Shown here: piece by piece, positions 11,486 to 24,400 of the stretch
Layout of the letters: each line of letters starts with the position of its first letter
Position numbering within the stretch: position 1 is the stretch's first letter
Source: Heligmosomoides polygyrus polygyrus
Lineage: Eukaryota > Nematoda > Chromadorea > Rhabditida > Heligmosomidae
Length of the DNA: 64,000 bases
NCBI GenBank assembly: GCA_947396885.1
Contig: OX377203.1
Coordinates: 23,439,253 to 23,503,252, forward strand
Reading direction: 5' to 3'
Position numbers and translations under genes: made by a program
Notes under the pieces: generated by a model
What the model saw: only the letters and a program-made list of their open reading frames with translations
Databases searched by the model: none
Told to the model about the DNA's origin: nothing

Positions 11486-12160
11486 CCTTATTTATTTATT
11501 TATGTCCTTGAGGGATACTGCAATAAAAGTGAACAAGAAAATTCATCAGAATGGAGGACATGGTGAACAAGAAATAAGATCAGTTAAACACAAATTTGAA
11601 AAGCACACTCAGAAAAAGGCAAGCAGTTAAGCGTTTCGGAAATGACTGCCTAAAAGCCTCTTGAATTTGTTCAAGGAGTCAGGAATTGGAGGCCGTTTTT
11701 GCTAATTTGATGAATTCGGAATCATATCTTTGTATAAATAACGTAGCACGCAAACAACTTCTCGATCTTGGAAAATGAAGTTTTACCTGTGAAGTGTGTG
11801 GTGGAAGACAAAATCGTGTAAAACTGTTGTACAGATAGACCCGTTATTGAATTTGGGATTTTGAAGACCATGATGAGATCGCACATACTCTTTCTTCGAT
11901 GGGCGAGCGAGGAGATATCAACTATTTTGTTGCCCATAAGTGCAGGGATGGTGCAGAACTCATACAGATGAAGCCTTATCCACAGCTTTCTAATGAAGTT
12001 CATCGGCACTGCTGTAAGTTTCACTAGTTTTGTAATTCTGACCACGTCGTTCAAAGCTGGAGGAACTGGCGTATGCCGACTGAGCTTGAACAATGACGAC
12101 GTCCGTCCGTTACCCCTTGTAGAAATTTCATTACAATTTCTCTTAATCTGCAAACCCTTG
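11486..12160 (-). mobile_element. 5'-truncated CR1-type LINE fragment
   Basis: The minus-strand frame 11722-12153 contains RKLWIRLHLYEFCTIPA and LAHRRKSMCDLIMVFKI. These align with the C-terminal RKLWIRVHGYDYNTIPS and LERRRRRNDLIAIYKM of the long CR1 frame at 21434-24440. The 3' end has an (AAAT)n tail at about 11488-11502 preceded by an imperfect hairpin. It is a dead copy. Confidence 0.75.
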
Positions 12161-12373
12161 CAGCGCCCGGGCCTTGTGAGCTTTTTCGTGTTGAGTCAAT
12201 TTAAGCCATAGCTAAGAGACTTTGAACGTGGTTAGTCATATATAAGGATCCACTGAAGTCATTAGATGGGCATTTCATTGCTTTGCATTCCTGTCTCTGT
12301 GGATCAGCCGAGTTCGAAGGAACGCAAGGCTTGGTTACAAGCACGGATGTGAGATCAACCTAAAAACGTGCTG
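12161..12373. other. unannotated spacer
   Basis: Nothing supported. Confidence 0.3.
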
Positions 12374-12733
12374 AAGACATTGGATTCAACGCCGATTCTG
12401 ATAATTCGGAACCGTCTTGAATCTTACCATTAGAGTGATTCAGATAGAGATAATTGTCACCTGATGGAATTTTCAGAAAATTCGTATAACCGATTTTGAT
12501 CAAAAATCTGCTGTCCTATCCGATTTGGATATCCGATGTGAGACCTAAAGGTAATTCGGTTATTGGATCGTCCGAGAATTCATTCTTACGCATTAAAGTT
12601 ACTCTTATCTAAATCACCGCAAGATGAATAAAGGCTTTTCAAAATTGCCATTATTCGCGTAATCCTTTTATCCGATTTTGAAGAAGAAATGGCGAATTCG
12701 AATTATCCGAATCGCTGTCGGATCCAATGTCTA
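12374..12733. mobile_element. 360-bp MITE, hAT-like (or Mutator-like)
   Basis: The left end is AAGACATTGGATTCAACGCC and the right end, read on the minus strand, is TAGACATTGGATCCGACAGC. The flanks are ACGTGCTG (12366-12373) and ACGTACTG (12734-12741), an 8-bp duplication with one mismatch. A 9-bp reading is also possible, which would suggest Mutator. Words such as GATAATTCGG repeat near both ends. There is no coding capacity. Confidence 0.65.
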
Positions 12734-12741
12734 ACGTACTG

Positions 12742-13554
12742 TGAGGCTTACGAGATAGCGCCTCCTTCCAACTGCGCTACCTAGTTCAGTTTGAAGGGAA
12801 ATCTGACCTTCCATTCATCAAAAACCTTTATTTCGATTCTTATCTAGTCCTTACGGAGGTGTCGGATAAGTAAACGCTTTCCGAGACTTTGGCAAACTAC
12901 GCAATCATCCAGCTTTTCGGCTCTCCCAATTTCACCTCGATGGCTCTTTGTATTTCATCTACTCTCGCTTCGAAACCACCGTTCTGCTTTCGTTTTCCAT
13001 TAATTTTCGCCCAAATCTTCTCTACTGTTTGTCTACTGCTTTGAAAAACGTGGGTAAGCCTTCAGCAGAAAGTAGGACGAAATTGAACTCTTGAACTGAA
13101 CTGCTGCCGAACAGCATCCCACATCAGATCCCCATCTTGATATGAGTTTCTCAGGTCAGTCGTCGTTTTATAGCCGATGAAGTGATCCTTCTGAGAATAT
13201 TCAACAATGAGACAGCCGGAGTGGTGCACTGACGAGCCGTTACCGAAGGCATTTCTTCGCGGTGGCCATTTAGGGGCTGCGCTTATCCGGGCGCGACAAA
13301 CAATTCAATTCGAGCGCGGTCGTGGACGTAATTACGACCGCTGGCAAAGTTCCTAAATAGAGACAATGCGCTCGCTGCGCCTCCGACACGACGTCGACAT
13401 CCGACTGGACAATGCAGGCGACACGTTGGGGTGGAAGTGCTAGCTGGCCGGAAAAACGCCTCAGGTTGTCTATTCACGGGATTAAAGTGGCTCACGCTAT
13501 CTGCTGCCACTTTGCTTATACATGTGAGGGAGCTAAGAACGGGGCTGTTTTTGA
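12742..13554. other. unannotated stretch
   Basis: Nothing I can support; short frames only. Confidence 0.3.
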
Positions 13555-13905
13555 TTTGGTTTTACGTACTGCTAAGGTGTCCTCCATGTACCTCGGACGT
13601 TCGATGAACATGGAGAACGATATAAGAGACGAGCTGGATAGGAGGCAATAAGCTGCACGAGCCGTTTTCGGACCTCTTAGGAAGCTGCAAACCACCTGAC
13701 GATCCCCGACCTCAGCTGGACCGGTCATGATGTTCAGCAACATCACCAAGTTCAGTTCGAATGGTAACAGCGTTCTGGATGATGATGGCGAGACAACGAA
13801 ACGAAGGGAAGCGAGGCTGTTACCCACACTAGTGACACTAGTGGAGACTTTCATAACTATGTAGTTGTGATTTCCTATCAGATGGCCCATCTAATGAGAA
13901 AACGC
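13555..13905 (+). mobile_element. RTE-type LINE fragment
   Basis: The plus strand reads SSMYLGRSMNMENDIRDELDRRQ, a stop, then AARAVFGPLRKL. This is the block after the reverse transcriptase of RTE elements (YLGR..NM.ND...EL.RR..AAW..F). Stops and frameshifts mark it as a relic. Confidence 0.65.
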
Positions 13906-14129
13906 GACCAGTTATAAAGCGGTAAACAACAGAAAGGATTCTTAAAAAGAACGATAAAGGAAGGGCTTACAACCGTTCGTTCCTGTCCCTAGATGAGTGG
14001 CAAGCAAAGGTACGTAATGTTAAGTGGAGTAAAGTATCTAAGTAGGTAAGTATATTAATAAAGCTTAACAAACTGTAATAGTATGAAGTCGATGGAACGA
14101 ACACCTGTACGAGCAGCTGGTTTTTTATG

Positions 14130-14415
14130 TAATAAAGAATAAGGGACGGCGTTATTTAATCCTTTGTAGGATGCGCCAGGCAATCCGCTTTCAGGGGTGC
14201 CGTGGAGGCGATGTGAGGGCGTATTTAGCCATACAATGACTTGGGTTGGGCATCTGATGAACAAGTAGGTGGTTTATCCTCCCCGGATAAGTTTCAATTC
14301 ACGGACTCCAGAGGGATGGAAGGCTGGTTGGCCTGTGCGAAAAATCGGGACCGAGAACCTGAAAATGGGTGCACGCGACGGCTGGCCCTTCCTCCGACTG
14401 CGTTACAAACGGCCA
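14130..14415 (-). mobile_element. SINE copy
   Basis: Full-length but diverged. The tail side ('aagggacggcgttatttaat') is at the left. The tRNA-like head is at the right, near 'cctccgactgcgttac', with a weakened box A. Confidence 0.8.
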
Positions 14416-14714
14416 AAAATAAATATTAAGCATATTTTATTTACATATTAGGCAAATATTTTAAATATTAGACAAGAGTATGCCATAACAGAATCCTGAA
14501 AAGCATTGATTCCCCATGTCCTATTGGGAAAGAAGCTGATTAGAGCAACTTCACAATTTTGAAGAATTAAAGGGTTGTCTGTAATAACATCTGTTTGTCA
14601 AGACTGTATGACCTGTGTCACGGCTGGGCGTGAGGAATCAGCAGCGTGATAGGTTTAGGATTTCCAAAGTAGTTAGTAGTTTTTCAACTCCTTGTTCTTA
14701 CCACGTCAGTGTCT

Positions 14715-15010
14715 GGGAATCCTAGGCCTTGAGAAAGCAGCAAGCAGCGTCGCGTATCGAGAAATTGAGCGGATGGTACTCAGAGTGACAGGATTCACGC
14801 AAGTGAGAGAAGGCTTCCGGAGTTCCGAGCTTCGTTGAGCTTTGAGAAATCAGATCCGCTGTCGCAGCTGCCAGGACGTCGAAAATTAGTTGGATCGGCC
14901 ACGTACATACATAATGTGTTTCGCAGACGCCCGGTCGTCGACGAAACCTGAATTTCGCGCGACCTCAAAAAGGGCCCACGTTGGTCGCGTTGGTCGAGCT
15001 TCTTAGGTGA
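14715..15010 (+). mobile_element. RTE-type LINE fragment
   Basis: The plus strand reads IERMVLRVTGFTQVREGFRSSELR, then ALRNQIRC, with stops between. This matches the RTE C-terminal block IER....LGVTR.TQVREG.RSSELR.RSKI. It is a relic. Confidence 0.65.
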
Positions 15011-15504
15011 AGGCTTGCACATGACTCTCCTAGACCGGCGCTCCACTAGGTTGCTCCGACGCATGAGAGAAGACATTGCTCGTACCCTCGAGTTGTTCGT
15101 CGGTTAACAGGACCACGGTTGATAAAGGTGCAGGAAGCAGACTTCTCGCTAACGGCGCTGTCACAATGAAAGCGGTCACTGAACCGTACTGGTAGCAGTT
15201 TTATCTTCAAAGTCTTCGCCTTGTTGGTGGAATGGCCATATTTGGCCCATTGGGAAAGACGTCCTGCGGCGTCGATCATAGGTTCGATTTTTGGTGAACT
15301 CTTCCTTTCCTTCCCTTCTAGCTAGCAAATTGCTACATAGCAGAGGTACGCGGAAGGTGTAACAGAGAATTACTCATCAGCTGGGCACTGCAAGTCATTT
15401 CACAGGTGAAATAAGCACTGAAAACGCGTCGTACATTCTACAGAAAAAGGTCGCGTGACAAGTCTTAAACCTGGATTGGTCACGTAGACATTATTCTTTA
15501 AAGG
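15011..15504. other. unannotated stretch
   Basis: Probably further LINE debris, but I cannot align it. Confidence 0.3.
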
Positions 15505-15738
15505 ATGAAAGGATAAAGGACGGCGTTACTCAATCCCTTTTGGCTTGCGCTACGCATTCTACTTTTAAGGGATCTCATGGAGGCGATTTGAATGCATATT
15601 TGGCCATACAATGATCTACACTGGCCAGCCGATGAACAAATCAGCGCATTACCCTTCACAGGCAAATCTGGTACCAAGTCCCCGACCCCGGAGGGAAGGC
15701 TTGTTTGGCCTGGGCGGGAAATCCGAACCAGAAACCTG

Positions 15739-17224
15739 TGGCCGTATTCATGAACGTTCCCGGGAACGTTCAAGGCTTCCCGCGGGAAGCGGCCAGGGCG
15801 GGAAGCAAAAGTTCCTATTCATGAACCTCCCGGGAACCAACGGTAGACTCCCGCGCCGATGGCGGGAGGCTCCCGGTCTACCCGCCCTCAACCGGTCGGG
15901 AACGCCGGGAAGCCGTCAATGAGGTGCTATGTGCAATTGCACAGAATAGGATTTCGATGGCGGTTTTGGCATCGAAAATCGTCGTAACGGGGAGTCATCT
16001 TCGCCATCTATCGCATAACGTGTACCTGGGCCGTCTTGCAAGGGGGAGGGGGGATGGAGGGGGAGGGGGGTGCCTACTCTCTTGCTGTCGAGTGTGTCTA
16101 CCGTGGTTTCGTAATTTATTGATGTATATTGTTTATCCTAGTCGGAGGGGATACTACACTCTGATGTTTTACAGTGACGCCAAAATTAACTGTAGGGCAT
16201 GTGCCATTTTCACATCGAATCGGACACTTTTCAAATCAAATGGTGTATTTTGCGAACCAAATTAGACACTTTTTAAATCAAATTGAACACTATTCTAAGC
16301 TAGGCTAAGACGTTTGAAACAACTGTAAAGAACACCCATACCGCAATTTGATGGTTCATGTAAATGGTACTTGTAGTATCAATAAATAAAAGGTTTGGCG
16401 AATCTTTTGAGTACATGGCGCGATCTGATCTTTTAGTGCGCTATGTACTTGCTTCTTTGCTGTGCCTTAAAAGAATTCTAATTGCAAATATCTAGAAATA
16501 AATTGTTTTATAAAATTATTATACTTATTTGGGCAGCTAAACTAAAAAAATTTCAAAGAAGGTTATACCAAAATTTTTCTTCTACAAAAAGTCATTCTAA
16601 CTATCTTATTGAGTCTGTAGTTTAGGATATTTTGATTTCGAAGAGTTGGCTTTGATTCCAAAAGTCTTGAAGCTAACATAGAAGAGTGTCCAATCTGATT
16701 TGAAAAGCGTCCAATTTGGTTTGAAAAGTGTCTAATTCGACGTTAAATGGTATAAAACAAAGGCAACACTATAAATTGGTTCATGAGTGGACGATGTGTT
16801 CCAATCTCGTAACTGGGATATTGGAAAATGAAAGGCGTTGACTTGTTAATCTCCTAAGCCTATCAAGTATTCCTTCCTCGGGTCTCGTAAACGGCTAGCA
16901 GACTGTGATTTCTTCGGTGGTTGGCGTTGTAATGGTGCATACTCCCGTCTACGTTGCCTCTGAGCCTGAATGGAGTGTGTTCGGATTTGTGGTAAACAAG
17001 TAATACTTGAATATACGGGCGAGAAAGCGATAATTTGAGCAATTAATGTTTGAAATTTTGCAATTCCCGCCACCGTTGCGAATCTAACTCGCGCGTCGCG
17101 GTCGCTCCTGCTTCCCGGTGGTTTATGAATACCGACCGGGTTGCGGGAAGCCGGGAGCGGGATGCGGCGGGAGCGGGAAGGCATCGCCTGCCTTCCCGCT
17201 CCCGCCGCTTCATAAATACGGCTA
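15739..17224. mobile_element. palindrome-rich transposon inside a SINE, superfamily unsure
   Basis: The ends are TGGCCGTATTCATGAA and, on the minus strand at the right, TAGCCGTATTTATGAA: 14 of 16 match. CTG is duplicated on both sides (15736-15738, 17225-17227). Both flanking parts are GC-rich with perfect palindromes, for example GAACGTTCCCGGGAACGTTC at 15752. Second inner copies of the 'tattcatgaa' motif lie near 15814 and 17123. The interior holds an AT-rich MITE (16199-16757). No transposase is visible. A three-base duplication fits PIF/Harbinger length but not its usual TWA sequence. Confidence 0.65.
16199..16757. mobile_element. AT-rich MITE with inverted sets of GGACACTTTTCAAATCAAA-like repeats
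   Basis: The left end (about TGTGCCATTTTCACATCGAA) and the right end read on the minus strand (about ATACCATTTAACGTCGAATT) are inverted repeats. Inside each end, short units like 'ggacacttttcaaatcaaa' repeat two or three times, in opposite orientations at the two ends. A related, larger element lies at 61620-62471. Confidence 0.6.
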
Positions 17225-17275
17225 CTGGTATATGGTGCATGCGACAGCTGGCGCCTCCCCCGATTAGGAATGTGC

Positions 17276-19096
17276 CTCACATGCGATCATTTCACTTAAT
17301 TCTTTTCTAAATGGATCAATGTAAAAGTTTCTAAATGCCTACTTCCAAGCTCGTAGTTGGTGGTGCTCAATGCCAAAAATAGCGCACGATTTTTTTAGGG
17401 AAGTTAAAAACCTCTTGAGTAGTTTTTAGAAGAAAAAATTGCGAGAGATGCAAGCTAAGGCATATTACCAATTGATATTCGTATTGGCGACTCCCATTTA
17501 TGTAATAAGAAAAATGAAGGAAGTTTCAATAAAAAGTGCTTCCTTAAAAGTTCATTCCTACATATTTGAGCTCTCGCATAGAATTTCTAAAAAATGTGGT
17601 CTGCTTGCGGGCGTTCAAGCAAATGTGGTTGTTCTGTAGCGGTGCCTTTGAAGTTAAGTGATAGTTCACAATCAAAGCAATTCGCAACTCTTCTATGGGA
17701 AGGAAGAGCTTCTTGAGTAGTTTTCAAGAAAAAATTGCAACAAGCTCTGCTGTAAGACTTTTGGAGCTGTGGTCTACTTACGACCGCGGAAGGGAATGTG
17801 GTTGTTCAATATCATGCGTTTGACCGTTACCTTACTTTGGCCCACGTTTGCAGAAGGATCTCTGGTTTGATCACTGCGTTATAGAGCAATTTTGCAGATT
17901 TAGTCTGGGTTTTACTCGGTTTTCATGACGGAATGCAGTCGTTTGAAATATGGAATCCGTTAGAGGTACAAGGCTTAATTTATGAGCACTAGAGTTAAGA
18001 GTATTTCTACAGGTACGAGGTCGAGGTCGACAATTTAAACATTTGCCAAGGTTAAGTGCAAAATGGTGACCGTTTAGCAGACGAGCAGCAGCTCACTTAT
18101 GAATACTCTCCGCTACCGTTAGACTACGACGGCTTTGATGGTTGTTTATTCCGAGCCGGCAGCGGCGTTTTCGGATCCGCTGGCCTCTTTGACCCAAAGT
18201 AAGCAACTGGTCAGCAATTACAGCACTTGCACTCACCCGTCGAAGCATATGCGCTGACAGGTGGCACCGTGACGACCTATTGTAGCAAGTTTCCCCGGCA
18301 CACTGTCTTCGACAGTTGGGGCGACAACTTGGTTGAGATTTGTGATTAAGGTGTAGAAAACTGCACTATTCAGTCCAACGATGGAGCTTTTTTATCAAGT
18401 GGTAGAAGCACCTTATCGTTAAAAAATTGCGCCTTAAGCCTTTTTCTCTTCAAATCTTTACTGCTACAAATGCATATAGTATAGTTGTATTTGGCCATTT
18501 CGAAGTTCAGCAAACTTCCAGTATTTTTGGGTTGTGTGGGCGACGGATACAGGTCCATCGCAGCTGGGGCATTTGTTGTTGTCCACACAAGTTTTCCTTC
18601 CTGTGGGACCGGTCATTTGTCACACACGCGTCTGATTTGGACATAACATTCCACTGGACATCGGCTCAAGTTTGCATCACCAAATATGCGTGCAGACCCT
18701 TATGTCTTCGAGTTCGACAACTTCAGTCACTCCTTCTTCGCAGGATTAAAAATGATACGCGGAGCTGGTGCTGATGAACATGATGGGATCCACCACACAT
18801 TCGGCTTTAACTCAACGCTACACAGCGATCCGAGTGTGTATGACGTGAGCAGAACTCGGCCGTGACCAAAATCCAGTCAAAATGTTGTACTTGTGAATGC
18901 AAATGGCTATGCCAAGCCAGTGATTCAAAAAGAGTTCACAAGCTTCTTATTTTCGCAGCTCAAATATGCGAGTTGTGTACTTCTATACAAGATCGACATC
19001 TTGTGTAGAACGGGTCTTAATTGACGTCTCCGACTGATAATTGAAATGTTGATACGCCCGTTATTCAGGAAGCTATTCATAGTTTTGAATTCTCAC
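17276..19096. other. unannotated stretch
   Basis: A segment at about 17380-17450 is partly repeated at 17680-17750 ('ctcttgagtagtttttagaa' versus 'cttcttgagtagttttcaag'). A frame of 115 codons (18427-18774) has no recognisable domain. No gene is supported. Confidence 0.35.
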
Positions 19097-19282
19097 CAGG
19101 GGCCGGATTCATCAACGTCTTACAGCAATTTAACCGAGAAAACACAGCCGAGATCCTTGATAGCGCGGCTTATCAAGCGATACCGTAAAACATTTCACCA
19201 TATCGCTTGCTGATAAGCCGCGCTATCAGGAATTTCGGTTGTACTTTCTCCGTTGAATTGTCGTTGATGAATCCGGCCCCTG
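19097..19282. mobile_element. hairpin MITE, CAGGGG family
   Basis: It starts CAGGGGCCGGATTCATCAAC and ends in the complement. The centre pairs GCGGCTTATCAAGCGATA. Same family as 4117-4288. Confidence 0.85.
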
Positions 19283-19452
19283 GATGGTCGTAGCTTCGTC
19301 TTTTTTAAAGAAAACCATCAATCGTGCTCCATAAAACAGGTGAGAGATTGAATTTGTGAAATTTCAGTTCACTTCCTGGAAAGGCTAATTCAACTTTCAG
19401 GACAGAATTCTTAGATTTTCTGGCATTCGTGGTATCATAGAGACAGCGATAT

Positions 19453-19640
19453 GAGGCGAGATTCATACCGACTAACAGAGATTTAACGGAGAAATTACAG
19501 CCGAAATTTCTGATAACGCCAACATTGCATTATACCGCCTGTTGATAAGTCGCGTTAATTCGCATTTTTTTTAAATCAGGAAATTCGGTTGTAATTTCTC
19601 CGTTAAATCTCTGTAAGTCGTTGATGAATCCGGCCCTTGG
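19453..19640. mobile_element. hairpin MITE, CAGGGG family, left tip eroded
   Basis: The right half ends 'gatgaatccggcccttgg'. The left half begins 'gaggcgagattcat' and pairs with it through 'atttaacggagaaattacag'. It lies only 170 bp from the copy at 19097-19282. Confidence 0.75.
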
Positions 19641-21286
19641 TGCCCAACCATCGATTGGAAATATTGCAGAGAAGAAACCTTAGTTACCAGAAACTGGGTC
19701 CCGTTTTTTGACGAGATGAGGTTCACCCGCACTATAGTAATGGAGGAGGAATACAAACCAGCAGCTTTAAGATATTAACGGTCGTAGCTTCGTGTTAAAG
19801 ATAGCGTGCCCGGCTTTTTAATATGACCCTCTCTGCTGAAAGGTTTAACCTGAAAAACTGATAGGGACATCCTCTTATAACTTTAGTTGTTGTTGCCGAA
19901 ATGAGTTGACTAATGCATGGCATAGCAAAGGTCGTTTCATCCTGAAGTACATCTTGTATTCTGCTTTTCGCTTTAAGACTCTTTCAAATTAACGATATGG
20001 GGTGGCACGAGATGATTGGGAATCGGAACGAAGCTGACGAGCAGCAACGGCTTGACAAGGAGCTTGTTCTACATAAGCCAATGAAACTTCGTGCAAAAAA
20101 ATTGTGGAAAGGCTTTCAATCCAGCCTATTTCATCCTTCTGGAGCCTATTCACAGGAGTAAACAGGCGGTGGTGAGAGCAAATGACTACTCAGTACGTCC
20201 CTCTTAGGACAATCCTCTCCATTCCTTTTTTCCTCTATTTTTACTTCATTTCTTCATTTCTTCACAGTCGTCTTCTTTATTATTTTCAATGCTACCACTG
20301 CCTTGAAAAACGCAATATGTATTGGGGTATACGCTAATAGATTATGTAGGTGAGAAAAATTTACAAAAATGCTTGAAATTTTAACGAAATCAAAATGTGT
20401 TAAAATAAAGCCCATAGAGCTTGCTTGCAGAGTTGTGGAATATACACGGTTTTCGCACAGTTTTCCCAAGAGATATAGCAGAAAATGCAAGTGTTCGCAA
20501 GCATATTGAAAGAGCAGAAGACACCGATAAATCTAATAGTTATGGAACGCGATATACAATGCAATATATACAGACAGAGCTTTTTGAAGTTATAAGGCCA
20601 CCCCTAAATTTGTGAATTCTGTTTTCTTTACAACATTTCGTGGTATGAGCTGCCTCCACTGAAATCGCCGTGGTCGGAAACCGTGGCTAAAATTGAATCA
20701 GAAACCTCTCTCGAATAAAAGACTTTGAAGTAGGAAATTATTGGCTCTCACTGTATGAAAATTATAAGGCCGCTAGCGATGTTGGTTTGTTACAATTTCG
20801 ATTTCGTCGCATGGTCAAAGCAAAAGTGCTCTAATGACTTTGCTATTATCTGATATCCTAATACCAACATGCCACGTGGGACCCTGCTGTCGAGGTCTAG
20901 GAACAAAGGCAAGTTCGGGCGCTACATCATGCTTGACACTCCACTCGTCAAATCGCTGCCCAACTTCGTCGCTCCAGATGAGTTATGTTCAATTAGTTAA
21001 AGGATCATGTTGAGTATTGTGGTTCGATCTGCCAAGTTAAGGCGAGTTTACCGTTGAAAGCATCACGGATGACCACCTGAAGAGCAGCCACAGGGAGCAG
21101 CAACATTATCTAAGAGTAGATGAAGAGGACTCATGAGCAGGAAATTCAACAACATCGGCCAACTGCGAAGAGCGACCGAGGCTGTGTGGAACAATTTGGA
21201 TCTTGGTATAATGAAATTCTTCACGGAAAGTATGCCAGACATAATTTTTGAACTTGTTTCCAATCACGGTGGGTCTGTTAACTACT
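19641..21286. other. unannotated stretch
   Basis: Short frames only; nothing supported. Confidence 0.3.
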
Positions 21287-21433
21287 AATTTATTTATTTA
21301 TTTATTCACTACATGGATAACCATGCAAAAGAAAAACAAGGTAAAACTAAACAAGTTAAAGTAATTCTAAACAGGAAAAAACAGAAAAAAACAGAACAGG
21401 CAACAAGTATCAACATAATACAGTTGAAAACTA

Positions 21434-24400
21434 CTAAACTGCATCCTGAAGATATCGGTCAAGAAGTTTTTTATACTTCTTTAAGGAATTTGGTATAATG
21501 TGTTTTTTTGATAACCTCAAAAAATCAGAGCCAGCACGGCAAGTGAAAAATTGAGACCTTACACTGTTTTTTGCTCCAGGAAACTGAATCTTCCACTGAC
21601 CACCCCTTGTGTTCGATGAAGAAAAGGTATAGAACTCATGGAGGGGAATACGAGTAAGACCGTGTATCATCTTATATATCGCAATTAAATCATTTCTTCT
21701 CCTACGACGTTCAAGGGTATGTAGATTGAAGAATCTGTTTCGTGAAGCAGGTGAGGGGATGGTGTTGTAATCATACCCATGTACTCGTATCCATAGCTTT
21801 CTCGTGAAGCTGTTTTGTACAGATTCCAGCCTGGCAATTTCACGCTTATATTTGGGACTAAAAATTGTGGTGCCATATTCTAGAATTGGTCTAACATACG
21901 ACTTATAGGCAATTAATAGGTGTTGTATTGAATTTGTTCGCAAACATTTGAAGAGGCTGTGCACAATTCGTTCAGCTTTTTTCGATATTGTTTCAATATG
22001 TTCCTTGAACGAAAGTTGGGTGTCCAAAATAAAGCCCAAATCACGCAGGGAAGTTGTACTACTAATATGCATCTTGTCAAGGTAGTAAGGATATCTACCT
22101 ACCTGCTGCCCTAGATAAAGTACTTGTGACTTTTGCGGAGATAGTGGAAGTTCCCATTTTGATGACCAATCCGCAATTGCATTTATTGCTGATTGAAGAG
22201 AAAGATGGTCTTCTCGAAGAGCAATATTCTTATAAATTTTTATATCGTCAGCGAACATTTTACATGAAACACCAAGCTGATTAACTAAGGACGGAATTTC
22301 AGAGGTATATATAGAAAAGAGGATTGGGGACAAAACACCGCCCTGAGGAACACCACTTTTAATAGAATGACGTTCAGAGAATGCGTCATTTACCCTAACT
22401 TGAAAAGATCTACCAGATATAAAGTTTTTTATCCATAGAGTAATTCTATGATGGACACCTATATCCGTGAGCTTGACAATTAGTTTATCCAAAGGGACCT
22501 TGTCGAAGGCCTTCATAAAATCAAAATAAATTACATCCACATCAATTTTTTGTTCAAGAGATTTCGTCCAATCATTAAGCGTAGATAACATCAGTGTTTC
22601 AGTAGATTTACCTGAACGGAAACCATGTTGATCATTAGGGATAAGATTATTGGACTCGAGATATAATACAAGCGCTGTCTTGAGTTTTCTTTCAAAGACC
22701 CTAGCAAAAACTGATGTGATGCTAATTGGACGAAAGTTTGATACAAGTTGGTGAGGAGGCTTTTTTGGAATGGGTGTAACAAACGCATGTTTCCAACGGC
22801 ATGGTACTTCACCAGTCATATAACTGGCATTAAATATGTGCTCAAGAGGGTAAGCAATCGCGATGGCAATTTTCCTGATAAAGTAGGACGGTACTTCATC
22901 CGGAGTAGTAGCAAAACTAGGTGGTAGCTTACAAAGTTCATTATAAATCTCCTCCTTATAGAACCAAACCGAACTTTCCATGCTGGAATTATTATTATTA
23001 ACAGCAAAGGAGTCTATGTTGAAAGGACGTTCTGCAAAGGTCTTTTGAAAATATTTAGCTAGCATGGTAGCCTTTGTTGAGTCAGTTAATGCTACGACGC
23101 CGGTTTCGTCCTTCAGTGTGTGGATTCGCTCGGTACGTTTCAGTACAGAATTTAACAGTTTATAGAGAGATGACTTGTTGGGAGTATCGAGAGTTTTTCT
23201 CTCAACATACTTGTGGAATTTGTTTAAAAGTCGGTCGAATCTATTATTGATTTTTTGAAAACGGTGAAGGTTTTCAGAACTTGGGCAATGTTGATATGTC
23301 GACCATAGTTTTTCTTTCTGTTCAAAAAGTCTGACTAGGTTGGGAGGAAGTTTATTAAAGTGTACTGGTAACTTTTCGGTAGGTACTAGTTGGTCAATGC
23401 ATTTATGGAGAATTGAGATAAAGAACTCGTACTTGCCATTCACAGTAACTTGTTCCTCAAGGAGTGTTCTCCAATCTATTGAAAGCAAATACTGACAGAT
23501 AATGTCGTAGTTTGCTTTATGAAATGCTTTTTGAATTCGATACCTTGGTTTACTCAGTGAATAATCAGTTTTAAATGAAATGCTAGAATGATCGCTGGAA
23601 CCTATTGGTGACCCAATATTGATGTCTTTGACAAGTCCCAAACTGCTGCTGAGAACAATATCAAGCAGATGGTTATGTCGAGTGGGTGTCACAATGTTCT
23701 GATGAAGATTGCAAGATTGGCACATATCAACAAAACATTTTGATGCCATAGAAACTGAAGACGGATAATTTTTAGACCAATCAATATCTGGAAAATTGAA
23801 ATCGCCGAGAACAAGGCATTGGGTTTTAGAAGAGCAGAGATCACTTAATACCTTGACAAGCATGATTGTGCTGTTTAGAGATGCAGAAGGAACCCTATAA
23901 ACAGCAACAAGTCTCAAGGTTGTATCAGCTAAACTCAAATCGCAGCACAGTATTTCAAAGCTGTCAGCTACCGATTCGCACCATACAGTCTCAGAGTGGA
24001 TGCCAGACCTAACGAGAATGAGCACACCACCACCTCTCTTGAGAGTCCTGTCGCATCTTATGTGACAAAACTGGCCACACAAATCATTGAGAATTATGGC
24101 TGAATTTATGGAATCATGTAGCCACGTTTCTGTGATGACAATAATGTCTGAGTTTAATTTCCTGATGGTGAACTTTAACGGTAGTATGTTTTTCTGAATA
24201 GATCGTATGTTGCAATAAAGGAAACTTAGGTCTTTGACCAATATCCGAGGAGAGTTTAGCAGTTTGTAATTACTGATTGTAATAGAGAATGGAGGTGTCA
24301 TTGTGGTGGCCTTATTATCTGGATATTGTAGAGAACCAATAACTTCTTTCCTAAAGTTTGTATTCGAGAGACGTCTCTTATTCATTTTTATATGGTTTCT

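Larger units (their letters stand above)
15505..17275 (-). mobile_element. SINE copy split by a 1.5-kb element
   Basis: The SINE runs from 15505 to 15738 ('aatccgaaccagaaacctg') and resumes at 17225 ('ctggtatatggtgcatgcga') to about 17275. The joined halves give the family sequence with only CTG duplicated at the break. Confidence 0.8.
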
